Positions 45,216 through 53,477 of a stretch of 64,000 bases of DNA are shown here, piece after piece. The notes below the pieces were generated by a model. That model was not told the DNA's origin and did not search any database. It was given only the letters and a program-made list of their open reading frames with translations. The DNA lies in the NCBI RefSeq assembly GCF_006442205.1, contig NZ_VFVR01000007.1:62001-126000 (forward strand). The letters are read 5' to 3'. A program made the translations under genes and the position numbers. The stretch is from Mesorhizobium sp. B2-3-12. GTDB lineage: Bacteria > Pseudomonadota > Alphaproteobacteria > Rhizobiales > Rhizobiaceae. Every line of letters begins with the position of its first letter. The stretch's first letter is position 1.

Positions 45216-46606
45216 GGGCGATCAAACTCCGGCTCACCAAGAAGCAGCATGATGCGGCAAAGGCCCATCTGCTGCCCGGTGACGGCCTCGAGGCGGTCGC
45301 CGTCGCCGTGTGTGGGCGCCGTCGTGGCGACGCTGTCCACGCCCTTAGCATCCTCGATCTGGTCCCGATACCATATAATGAGTGCAGCGTCCGACGTGCC
45401 GACCGCGTGACCTGGTCGACGAAAAGGCTCGTCCCCCTTCTTGAGCGCGCTGCCAAGTACGACCTTGGCATCCTCAAGATTCATAGCCACCCGGGCGGGT
45501 ACCGGGCTTTTTCCCCGATCGACGACGAATCTGACGCCGACCTTTTCAACTCGGTCTTCGGCTGGACCGATAGCGTGTTTCCACACGCGAGCGCCGTCAT
45601 GCTCCCCGACGGCGAACTCTTCGGCCGAGCAATCCTTCCCGACGGAAAGATGCGCGTTCTGGATTCCATCACTGTAGTCGGCGATGACATCCAGATCTGG
45701 ACCGACGGCGGCGGTAGGGTGGCGCCCGGGTTCGCGAAGCGACACGCGCAGATGTTCGGGGACGGGACGGTGAACCGTCTGCGGGCCATGTCGGCTGCCG
45801 TCATCGGCTGCTCGGGAACCGGGAGCCCCGTGATCGAGCAGCTCGCGCGCCTGGGTATTGGCCGACTGGTTCTCGTCGATCCGGATATCGTCGAAGAAAA
45901 AAATCTGAACAGGATTCTCAACAGCTCACGCGAGGACAGCTATCTTGGTCGGTCGAAGGTCGAGGTAATGGCGCGCGCGATCGCTGCTATGGGCTTCGGG
46001 ACCGAATTGGAAATTCTGCGCAAGGATCTTGCGACGGCGCGCTGCGTCGAGGCGGTGGCGCAGTGCGACATCGTTTTCGGCTGCATGGACGGGGTTGAGG
46101 GTCGCGCGCTGCTGAACCGGATTGCGTCCTTCTATACGATGCCGTACTTCGATCTCGGCGTGAAGCTCGAAGCCGATGGTGCCGGGGGCATCAACGAGGC
46201 AGTGGGCGCCATCCACTACCTTCGGCCGGATCGTGACACGCTGATGGACCGGAGAGTTTATACTCAGCAGCAGTTGATGGCCGAAGGCATGAAGCGTACC
46301 GACCCCGCTGCCTATCGCGATCAAGTGGCGCGAGGTTACCTACGCGGCGTTCCGGAAGACCGGCCCGCTGTCATCAGCATCAACTTGCAGATCGCTAGCA
46401 TGGCCGTTAACGAGTTCTTGGCGCGGCTCCATCCTTATCGCCTCGACGAAAACGCGTCGTCCTCCGTCGTTCGTGTCAACTTCGTTGGCTCGGAGGTCAT
46501 GCGGAGCGGCGAAGGTGAGGCATCGGGCATGTTTAGCAAATATGTCGGCAGGGGGGACACGACGCCGCTTCTGAACATGCCGGCACTCAGCCGGGTGTGG
46601 CCATGA
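45212..46606 (+). CDS. JAMM/JAB deubiquitinase-like domain fused to E1-like (ThiF) activating enzyme
   Basis: Fusion of 464 residues. The N-terminal JAB domain (about 1-150) has the complete zinc peptidase motif: H91-S-H93-P, then S101 and D104 with the right HxH-x7-S-x2-D spacing, and a possible Glu27. The C-terminal ThiF/E1 domain (about 180-460) shows VIGCSGTGSPV for the nucleotide, LVLVDPDIVEEKNLNR with Asp223 and Arg234, and FGCMDG with Cys291. It would activate the modifier C-terminus as an adenylate and may also remove it from targets. ATG 45212 overlaps the E2 stop, ruling out the longer frame to 45107. Fusions of this kind occur in prokaryotic ubiquitin-like operons. Confidence 0.9.
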   Translation: MRAIKLRLTKKQHDAAKAHLLPGDGLEAVAVAVCGRRRGDAVHALSILDLVPIPYNECSVRRADRVTWSTKRLVPLLERAAKYDLGILKIHSHPGGYRAFSPIDDESDADLFNSVFGWTDSVFPHASAVMLPDGELFGRAILPDGKMRVLDSITVVGDDIQIWTDGGGRVAPGFAKRHAQMFGDGTVNRLRAMSAAVIGCSGTGSPVIEQLARLGIGRLVLVDPDIVEEKNLNRILNSSREDSYLGRSKVEVMARAIAAMGFGTELEILRKDLATARCVEAVAQCDIVFGCMDGVEGRALLNRIASFYTMPYFDLGVKLEADGAGGINEAVGAIHYLRPDRDTLMDRRVYTQQQLMAEGMKRTDPAAYRDQVARGYLRGVPEDRPAVISINLQIASMAVNEFLARLHPYRLDENASSSVVRVNFVGSEVMRSGEGEASGMFSKYVGRGDTTPLLNMPALSRVWP

Positions 46607-46971
46607 GACAAATTTGGGCGTTCATCCTCGCGGTCAGGCTATGGCTCATTACAGCGCCTGTAGCGCTGTTCAACCGACTGTTTCGACGTCGCCTTGTCTG
46701 GCAGTTCGAGCGCGTCGAAGACTTTCCAGACATGCTGATGCCGGGGCGTGTCTATCTTGCCGGCGAAGGTGACGATTTTTGGGGAGCGGCCATGACCTGC
46801 CCGTGCGGTTGCCGCGAAACCATCGAGCTTAACATGCTGCCGCAGATTCGCCCTCAATGGTCTGCCCTTGATGGCTTCGATGGGTTGGCTACACTCAAGC
46901 CATCAATCTGGCGTCAGAACGGCTGCCAAAGCCATTTCTTTGTTAGAAAAGGTAACATTGACTGGTGCTGA
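46603..46971 (+). CDS. DUF6527-family protein with N-terminal membrane helix
   Basis: Protein of 122 residues. Residues 3-27 form a hydrophobic helix (IWAFILAVRLWLITAPVALF) with arginines after it, which suggests anchoring in the inner membrane with the rest in the cytoplasm. The globular part carries CPCGCRETIELN and NGCQSHFFVRKGNIDWC, cysteines that could bind zinc as in a treble-clef or ribbon, and the pattern of the DUF6527 family that follows E1-like genes. ATG 46603 overlaps the E1 stop (ATGA). No function is proven; a target adaptor or ligase-like part is possible. Confidence 0.76.
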   Translation: MRQIWAFILAVRLWLITAPVALFNRLFRRRLVWQFERVEDFPDMLMPGRVYLAGEGDDFWGAAMTCPCGCRETIELNMLPQIRPQWSALDGFDGLATLKPSIWRQNGCQSHFFVRKGNIDWC

Positions 46972-47162
46972 GTGGCGGGTTTGCCCGGGCGGCAAGTGGC
47001 GCCCCATCGGACCACCGCTTTGCGACAATTTCGGCCTACTCCACCGGTAGTGCGTCCTCTTTTCGGTTAAATCCCAGTAGCGGCCATTCCGCAAACCGTC
47101 GCACGAGTGGAAGTGTCTCGCGCCGTTTTTCCTTCGGCCAATCAAGGCCGAGGAGAACTCAA

Positions 47163-47790
47163 ATGGGTCACTCTCAATTCGATGATGCTAGCCGCGAGCG
47201 AGCAGCTTGGAACGCTGGCAAACAGGTGGGAACGAAGCGTCCGCTCACTCAGAAGCAAATCTGGGCCGTTCGCTTCTTTCTCGATGACGAGGGACGAATT
47301 CGAGATCTTGCCTGTTCGATCTGGCAATCGACAGCAAACGTCGCGGCTGCGATCTAGTCAAGATCAGGATTCGCGCGGGACCGGAGATCAGGACTCGCGC
47401 AATCGTGGTTTAGCAAAAGGCAGGGCGCCGTTCAGTTTGAGATTACCGGCGATGTGAGCGCGAGCCTCCTATCTTGGATCGAAAGGCGAGGCGGCACGGT
47501 TGAAGACTACGCCTTCCCGAGTCGGGTTGATCACACGCACTACATGAGCACAAGGCAATACGCGCGCCTCGTTGACGAGTGGGTGGCCGCGATCGGTCTG
47601 CGTTCAGATGAGTACGGCACGCACTCGCTTCGTCGAAGGCACTCGACGCTGGGCTATCTCAGCCGGTCGAGTTCGAGGAACAAGCTATGCTAGCTTAACT
47701 GGGTGTCCGAAAAACCGGCAGCAGGCCATCCGGTATCTTGGTGTCGAAGTGGAGGACGCGCTTCTCTTGGCTGAGCGAACCGAAATCTGA
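47163..47790 (+). pseudogene. Decayed tyrosine recombinase remnant
   Basis: The beginning reads MGHSQFDDASRERAAW, then KRPLTQKQIWAVRFFLDDEG in one frame; later pieces are FEITGDVSASLLSWIERRGG, TRQYARLVDEWVAAIGL and YGTHSLRRRH (HxLRR box), and the end reads RYLGVEVEDALLLAERTEI. The pieces lie in different frames and part of the segment after the HxLRR box is missing. A full product is not possible. It belongs to a different recombinase family than the one at 23002, and marks the right edge of the defence island. Confidence 0.78.
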
Positions 47791-48111
47791 CGTTGAGCGG
47801 CCATCCGACGCAGCGCGGATGGCCGCTTTGGCGCGACAATCCTTGTTCGTCCCGTCCATAAGGTGGTGGAAAGCGGTCGGACAGCTCTTGAGTCGAGCAT
47901 GCGACGGATCAGCCGTTTAAGCACATCGAGGAGAACGGTGAGAATCAACGCCTAGCCGGCATTCCTAATGTCGACAGTCTTGACTGGCTCTATGCGGAGG
48001 CTTGAGGACATGCCCATATCTTTCCCGTAATTCGAGGAAGATAAATTTCATATCTGTAGCTAACCGACCATCGGCCACTTATGGTCATCGCCTGAACAAC
48101 AGGAATTTGAA
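47791..48111. other. Intergenic region before the ParA-like gene
   Basis: About 320 bases with no recognised gene. It becomes more AT-rich toward the right end (48020-48060), where a promoter for the ParA-like gene is likely. Confidence 0.35.
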
Positions 48112-49113
48112 ATGACCAAGAGCATTGCGATCTTCAATAACAAAGGCGGCGTCGGAAAGACGACCTACATGTATCACGTTGCGCATCTCCTCGCCGCGCG
48201 CGGGCTCACCGTGCTGATGGTCGATTGCGACAGTCAATGCAACCTCAGTGCATATTGCCTGAGCGACACTTCCATTCGACAATCATGGAGCACGGAGGGA
48301 AACAGTATCTACCGAGCCATTGAGCGTGTCGCACGAGGCATTGGCGATGTTCGCCAGAGACAGCCGAGTCCGGTTCCAAACGCTCAGGGTAAGCTGTATC
48401 TCGTGCCGGGGGATCTTCGACTCAGCGATTTTGAAGACACATTGGGCGACACTTGGAGTGCTGCACGAGGTGGCAACGAGCCAGCGGTGCGAGCTCAATC
48501 TGCAATCCATCGGTACATTCAATGGGCTAGCGAGAAAGTCGGCGCAGACTTGGTGTTGTTGGACCTCGGCCCCAATCTTGGCGCGCTGAACCGAGCAGTT
48601 CTAGCCTCGGCGGATTACTTCATCACGCCGTTGGCTCCCGATCTTTTTTCCATCCAAGGAACCGAAAACCTCGGTAACAAGCTCGTCGGATGGCGGAAAG
48701 AGTGGGATCAAACTAATGTCGCATGGCAGGATCCCACTCTCTCTATCCCGAAGGGGAAACCGAGCTACCTTGGCTACGTCGTTCAACAGCATAACGTCCG
48801 TACAAATGCAGCTGGAATGACGGAAGGTTGGCAAATTTACGGGAACGAACTCGAACCCGCGATCCGAGCAAACATCATCAACAAACTTAGCCCTCTGAAT
48901 CAAGTCCAAGTTTGGCATGATGATGATTATAAGTTAGGTTTGATCCCAAATCTTCACAGCCTCGTTCCCTACTCCATGGATGCCAAGAAGCCCATCTTTT
49001 ACTGTAATTCTAGCGATGGCGTTCGTGGCGCTCATCTTGCGAAGGCTCGGGATTCGGCTGATCATTTTGCAGAGATTGTTGACACCCTCAACTCTGTTTC
49101 CTCTTGGCCGTAG
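48112..49113 (+). CDS. Orphan ParA/MinD-like ATPase
   Basis: ATPase of 333 residues. The deviant Walker A motif NNKGGVGKTTYMYHVAHLL is at the N-terminus, VLMVDCDSQCNLSAY follows, and LVLLDLGPNLGALNRAVL is the Walker B-like part. Unlike RepA it has no N-terminal helix-turn-helix and no ParB gene beside it. The C-terminal half (KPSYLGYVVQQHNVRTN and LIPNLHSLVPYS) belongs to a ParA subgroup I remember from mobile or defence contexts rather than plasmid partition. AGGAA precedes the ATG. By eye it is less GC-rich than its neighbours, suggesting separate origin. Confidence 0.8.
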   Translation: MTKSIAIFNNKGGVGKTTYMYHVAHLLAARGLTVLMVDCDSQCNLSAYCLSDTSIRQSWSTEGNSIYRAIERVARGIGDVRQRQPSPVPNAQGKLYLVPGDLRLSDFEDTLGDTWSAARGGNEPAVRAQSAIHRYIQWASEKVGADLVLLDLGPNLGALNRAVLASADYFITPLAPDLFSIQGTENLGNKLVGWRKEWDQTNVAWQDPTLSIPKGKPSYLGYVVQQHNVRTNAAGMTEGWQIYGNELEPAIRANIINKLSPLNQVQVWHDDDYKLGLIPNLHSLVPYSMDAKKPIFYCNSSDGVRGAHLAKARDSADHFAEIVDTLNSVSSWP

Positions 49114-49891
49114 AAATTGCTTGGATTGACCGTATGCTTCTAATTGAATTGGAGTATGGGTATTGCTTTTAGCTCGCTGCAAAAGTCGAAATATATCGCG
49201 ACAGCCGACGCAATTCTTGGCCGAGATTGGCCTCGAAGCGCCTCTAACCAGGTCCAGTATTGGAATCGAACGAACGGCAAGTGTCGGGCGCCGACGTGGT
49301 TAAACCGAGTGGGGGAAATGAGGTCGGATGCCGAACGGCAACTTAGCAAGTTTTTCGGCCAATACCGGGCCGTCAGCTTTCGGCCCCATCCCAGCCATTG
49401 ATAATGCTCGCCGGAGCCGCGGAACGGAGCCGGTGCTATTGACGTCGAAACGGACCATGTTCGCCTTTTGTGCTTCGAAAGTCGCATAAATGGCAGTCTG
49501 GAATTTGCCAAGTAGGCGTCGCACGAGCCTTTTCTGACATCCAGTCTGAGCATGCGGCGAACCGCATTTTGGCGCGCAATCCCCGCGGGGCCATTCACCG
49601 CTTCAAAGCAGGCATCATGGATAACCACGCTTAAGATCGTTGCTGTGCACTATAAGCCAGGCACACGGCGAATGATGGCCAGCACAGCCATCAAGCTACA
49701 GGCAGTTGCGCCAATAGGGTATCCCTTAGCAGAATGAAGGCTTCGGCTTGTGGTATATTACCGCAGCACCCCACGAGGTAATTCACGGATATTTGTCCAC
49801 TGCCCTTGTTCCAAGTATCAGCCGAAGCTCATAACACCGTTGGCTTACCTGCAGGTTCCTTTCAGCTCGCCTGCCTGGCGGAGGGTGTTAC
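49114..49891. other. 778-base region without a recognised gene
   Basis: The region holds open frames on both strands (for example 49140-49628 minus and 49144-49401 plus), but none shows a domain or good ribosome site, and they overlap each other. Parts look like worn coding sequence. The promoter of the two-component system should lie near its right end (around 49740-49880). Confidence 0.4.
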
Positions 49892-50563
49892 GTGGCGCGG
49901 CTTTTGGTCGTTGAGGATGAGCGCGTTCTGGCGCGGCATATCCATGTCACGCTGGAGCGGGCGGGCTATGCGGTCGACATCGTCGATAGCATAACCGACG
50001 GTATGCATGCTCTCGGCGCGGCCGCCTTTGATCTATTGGTTCTCGACAGGCAATTGCCGGATGGTGACGGCTTGCTGTTACTGGACTTTGCCCGACAAAC
50101 CAAACTGGCCATTCCAGTGCTGTTCTTGACGGCGCGATCGAGCCTCGCCGACCGCATCGGGGCGCTCAACCGGGGGGCGGACGACTATCTTTGCAAACCT
50201 TTCGAAGGCGCCGAACTTGTTGCGCGTGTGGCTGCGCTGCTGCGTCGCCCGCGCGAGGTAGTCGCCTCGACGGTTGAGGCCGGAAACATCGTCCTCGACA
50301 AGGCGACGCATTCGGCGTCGGTCGGCGGCAAACCGCTGATGATTGCGCGAAGGGAAAGCATGCTTCTCGAGCAACTGGTCTGCCGCTCCGGCCAGGTCGT
50401 CACCCGGGAAATTCTGGACGCCAAGCTTTTCGGCTTCGGCGACAGTGCCTCGCCTAATGCGATAGAGGCGAGCGTCTACCGGCTGCGTACCGCACTCGGC
50501 AACCTGGGGGCGGACCGGCAGATACACACTGTCCGCGGCATCGGGTATTGCCTTGCGCCTTAG
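49892..50563 (+). CDS. OmpR/PhoB-type response regulator
   Basis: DNA-binding response regulator of 223 residues. The receiver domain (1-115) has VVEDE, the phosphorylated Asp52 in LVLDRQLPDGDG, and Lys102 in YLCKPFEG. The C-terminal winged helix (about 128-223) reads LLEQLVCRSGQVVTREIL and IHTVRGIGYCL. GTG 49892 has GGAGG upstream. The sensor kinase gene overlaps its end by 11 bases. The pair is of the TctD/QseB type. The adjacent Sel1 and type I secretion genes are possible targets, but no binding site is recognised. Confidence 0.92.
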   Translation: MARLLVVEDERVLARHIHVTLERAGYAVDIVDSITDGMHALGAAAFDLLVLDRQLPDGDGLLLLDFARQTKLAIPVLFLTARSSLADRIGALNRGADDYLCKPFEGAELVARVAALLRRPREVVASTVEAGNIVLDKATHSASVGGKPLMIARRESMLLEQLVCRSGQVVTREILDAKLFGFGDSASPNAIEASVYRLRTALGNLGADRQIHTVRGIGYCLAP

Positions 50564-51923
50564 CGAGCGCCTGTTTGGCTCGATCGGGTTTCGCCTGAGC
50601 CTGCAGCTCTCGCTGCTGTTCGTACTCTTCGCGGCGGCTTGCGCCTTGCTGATCGGCTATCAGTTGTCCAACATCGACGAGACGGCGAGGTCGCTTCGTC
50701 TGCAGCGCCAGGCGGGTGAAATTAGTCAAGCCTTCCGCCTTGGTGATGGAACAAGCCCTGCCGTACACTTGCCCGCGGATCGCATGGCTCCTTATCAGGG
50801 CGATGCACCGACTTTCTTATACGCACTGCGTGATGGAGCCGGCAATATCATCATGACTTCCTCGGCGGCTATGCAGAACAGGCTCGGGCTGCAGTTTATC
50901 CGCCAGCTGCCCTTTGGCGAAACCGACACGGAAGGCAGGGATGGGCTCAACAACGCCTTCTACTTCCTGGTGCGGCCGCTGAGTGCGAAGGGTGAGAACC
51001 TGGTTCTGATCGTCGGGCAGCATTCCTCGCCGATAGACGCGCTGCTGCGTGACGTGGAGTGGCGGTTGCTGACCGGGACACTGCTCGCGGCCATCCCGAT
51101 CTGCCTTATTGTGTTCGGGGCGAGCCTGGCCATCGTCCGTTCCGGCTTCGCGCCGGTGCGAAGGCTATCGCAGGCAACCGACAGGATCGGACCAGGCGAT
51201 CCAGAGGCGCGTATCGCGGAGGCCTACCTGCCGGTGGAGTTGCGCGGCCTCGCCGAGGCTGCGAATGCGGCGGCGGGCCGGCTGCAGCAGGCCATTACCA
51301 GCCAGCGCCGGTTCACCGCGGATACGGCGCATCAGCTTCTGACGCCATTGGCGCTACTGTCTGCCCGGATCGAGCAAAGCGCGGTGCCCCACCCGGATCC
51401 CGGTCTGCGCGGCGACATCATGCGCATGCAGAACCTCGTCAGACAATTGCTCAACCTGTCGCGGCTTGCCGCAGTGCCGCTGCCTCAGGAAAAAGTAGAT
51501 CTCAGGACAGTTGCCAAGGATGTCGTCGCAGCCATGGCTCCCCTCGCCATCGCGGAAGGCAAGAGCCTCTCCTACGAGGCGTCCGAAGCACCTTGCCTGA
51601 CGACGGGGGACGCGTCGGCGATCGGCGAGGCGCTTGCCAACGTCATTCGCAACGGTCTCCGCCACACCGCGCTCGGCACCTGTGTCGAAATAGCGGTCGA
51701 ATTGCCCGCCGTCATCGCTGTCGCCGACAAAGGAGACGGCATAGCCGAGGCCTATCGGCAACGCCTGTTGGAGCCGTTCTTTACAACCGAAGCCGACAAA
51801 GGTGGCTCGGGCCTCGGCCTGGCTATTGTCGACGAGATCATGCGCCAGCATGGCGGCGCCGTGGAGGTGGAAAATCGTCTGGAAGGCGGCGCCCTGTTCC
51901 GCCTGAGGTTCAAAACTGCATAG
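50553..51923 (+). CDS. Sensor histidine kinase (TctE/QseC type)
   Basis: Sensor kinase of 456 residues, partner of the upstream response regulator. Two membrane helices (about 17-37 and 174-195) flank a periplasmic sensing region of about 135 residues. A HAMP-like segment follows, then the H-box TADTAHQLLTPL with phosphorylated His260, N-box NVIRNGLRHT, and GSGLGLAIVDEIM in the ATP-binding domain. The TTG start lies inside the end of the regulator gene, so the two are translationally coupled. The signal is unknown; TctE relatives sense tricarboxylates, but the sensing domain gives no direct clue here. Confidence 0.92.
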   Translation: MRLSERLFGSIGFRLSLQLSLLFVLFAAACALLIGYQLSNIDETARSLRLQRQAGEISQAFRLGDGTSPAVHLPADRMAPYQGDAPTFLYALRDGAGNIIMTSSAAMQNRLGLQFIRQLPFGETDTEGRDGLNNAFYFLVRPLSAKGENLVLIVGQHSSPIDALLRDVEWRLLTGTLLAAIPICLIVFGASLAIVRSGFAPVRRLSQATDRIGPGDPEARIAEAYLPVELRGLAEAANAAAGRLQQAITSQRRFTADTAHQLLTPLALLSARIEQSAVPHPDPGLRGDIMRMQNLVRQLLNLSRLAAVPLPQEKVDLRTVAKDVVAAMAPLAIAEGKSLSYEASEAPCLTTGDASAIGEALANVIRNGLRHTALGTCVEIAVELPAVIAVADKGDGIAEAYRQRLLEPFFTTEADKGGSGLGLAIVDEIMRQHGGAVEVENRLEGGALFRLRFKTA

Positions 51924-52122
51924 AAATTTCACGGCAGGCGAGTTCGCCGAGCATCGGTTGACGCTGAACCTACACAATAAAGTTCATGGAAAGATGCGTA
52001 TCGGCCGAAGTTCGTCAGGTTGCCGTCAGGTTCTTTTTGTAGAGTGACAGTGCTAGGACGCACACCGACAATTCTGGCCTCCTTGACTCATGGATTGCAG
52101 CATTACCTTGAGACAGCTCACA

Positions 52123-53427
52123 ATGATTGATCCGGCAAAGCGGACGATAATAACCCTGGCTGCGGCTTGCGTAGGGATACTGATTTTTATTCCTTCGTCA
52201 CCCTCTAACGCAGGAGAGTTCATTATCACCCCCCAATTGACATGTGGAGCGCTGGGAGATTCTGCCGCAAAGCAACAGGAATGGGAAAATGACGCCGCCT
52301 TAGGCAAGGCGGCAGCGCTCAACAATCTCGGATTTATGTACGTAATGGGTTGCGGCGTGAAGCAGGACGCCCAGCGCGCAAGGAAGTATTTCGAGCAGGC
52401 CGCCGACAAGGGCGACGCGCAAGCAGAGCACAATCTAGGATACCTCTACGACAGAGGCGTTGGCGTGGCTCAGAACAGCGCTCTCGCTTTTGCCTGGTAT
52501 ACCAAGGCAGCCGCCAAGGGATTTGCCCAATCGGAATTGAGCCTGGCCACAATGTATCAGATCGGCCAAGGAATACCAAAGGACCCAGTTAAGGCCGCCG
52601 AGCTCCTCCGTCAGGCAGCGGACCAAGGGCTTGCCGCTGCCCAATATCAGCTCGGTGCGGCCTACGATAGTGGCGAAGGCGTTGGGCGAGACTATGCGCA
52701 GGCGATGTTGTGGTATCAGAAGGGGGTAGCCCAGAACGATCCCACGGCGCTGGCAGCAATTGGCTATTTGTATGAAACCGGTCGGGGTGTCCCACAGGAC
52801 TTCACCGCTGCCATGCACTGGTATCGGGCTGCTGCAGCGATAGGCAGTCCTATCGGGGAAAACAATCTAGGCGGACTTTATGAGAACGGGAAAGGCATCG
52901 CACCCGATGCCGCACAGGCCGCCATTTGGTACGCGAAGGCAGCGGCGCAAGGACTGCCTCCGGCCAATGTGAATCTTGGTGGCCTCTATGCAAGTGGCCG
53001 GGGGGTGTCGCAAGATTATCGGCGCGCTACCGAACTCTTCTCGATTGCAGCTCACAGCGGGGATGCAAGCGGTGAGTTTTATCTCGGGGTGGCCTACTTA
53101 ACCGGCAAAGGTGTGGGGCAAGACTACGCCCTCGCTCGCTATTGGCTTGAGAAATCGTCAGAGCAGAACAACTCGTTGGCGCAGTATGATTTAGGTATTG
53201 TGTACTTAAAAGGGATAGGAATAGAAAAGAATTTTGACAAAGCAATAAATTCGTTTGAGCAGAGTTCCACTAATGGCAACAGCGACGCCCAAACAGAGCT
53301 TGGTGTAATATTTGAATATGGCATAGGAGTAAAGCAAGATCGCTCAAAAGCTATGACTTTCTACAAAATGGCCGCAGACTCCGGCAACGAAAAAGCGAAG
53401 TCTGCACTTAAGCGCCTTTCCGACTGA
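52123..53427 (+). CDS. Exported Sel1-repeat protein
   Basis: Protein of 434 residues with a signal peptide (KRTIITLAAACVGILIFIP, cleavage after SNA). The rest is a solenoid of at least ten 36-residue Sel1-like repeats, each with the core AxxxLGxxYxxGxGVxxD, for example NNLGFMYVMGCGVKQDAQRA and YQLGAAYDSGEGVGRDYAQA. Such repeats bind proteins. ATG 52123 gives the cleaner signal peptide; an in-frame ATG at 52090 has no ribosome site. The gene ends 50 bases before the giant secreted protein, so it may assist its export, an inference from position. Confidence 0.87.
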   Translation: MIDPAKRTIITLAAACVGILIFIPSSPSNAGEFIITPQLTCGALGDSAAKQQEWENDAALGKAAALNNLGFMYVMGCGVKQDAQRARKYFEQAADKGDAQAEHNLGYLYDRGVGVAQNSALAFAWYTKAAAKGFAQSELSLATMYQIGQGIPKDPVKAAELLRQAADQGLAAAQYQLGAAYDSGEGVGRDYAQAMLWYQKGVAQNDPTALAAIGYLYETGRGVPQDFTAAMHWYRAAAAIGSPIGENNLGGLYENGKGIAPDAAQAAIWYAKAAAQGLPPANVNLGGLYASGRGVSQDYRRATELFSIAAHSGDASGEFYLGVAYLTGKGVGQDYALARYWLEKSSEQNNSLAQYDLGIVYLKGIGIEKNFDKAINSFEQSSTNGNSDAQTELGVIFEYGIGVKQDRSKAMTFYKMAADSGNEKAKSALKRLSD

Positions 53428-53477
53428 TTACAAGAAGTTGTTTTCGTTACCACAAGTTCACCGCGACGGAGGAAGTT

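Noticed and set aside
48112..49113. ParA-like gene considered as a second plasmid partition locus
   Set aside because: No ParB gene, no replication gene and no repeats nearby; the sequence differs strongly from RepA.
49140..49628. Open frame on the minus strand before the two-component system
   Set aside because: No domain, overlaps another frame on the opposite strand, and lacks a convincing start; treated as non-coding or worn sequence.
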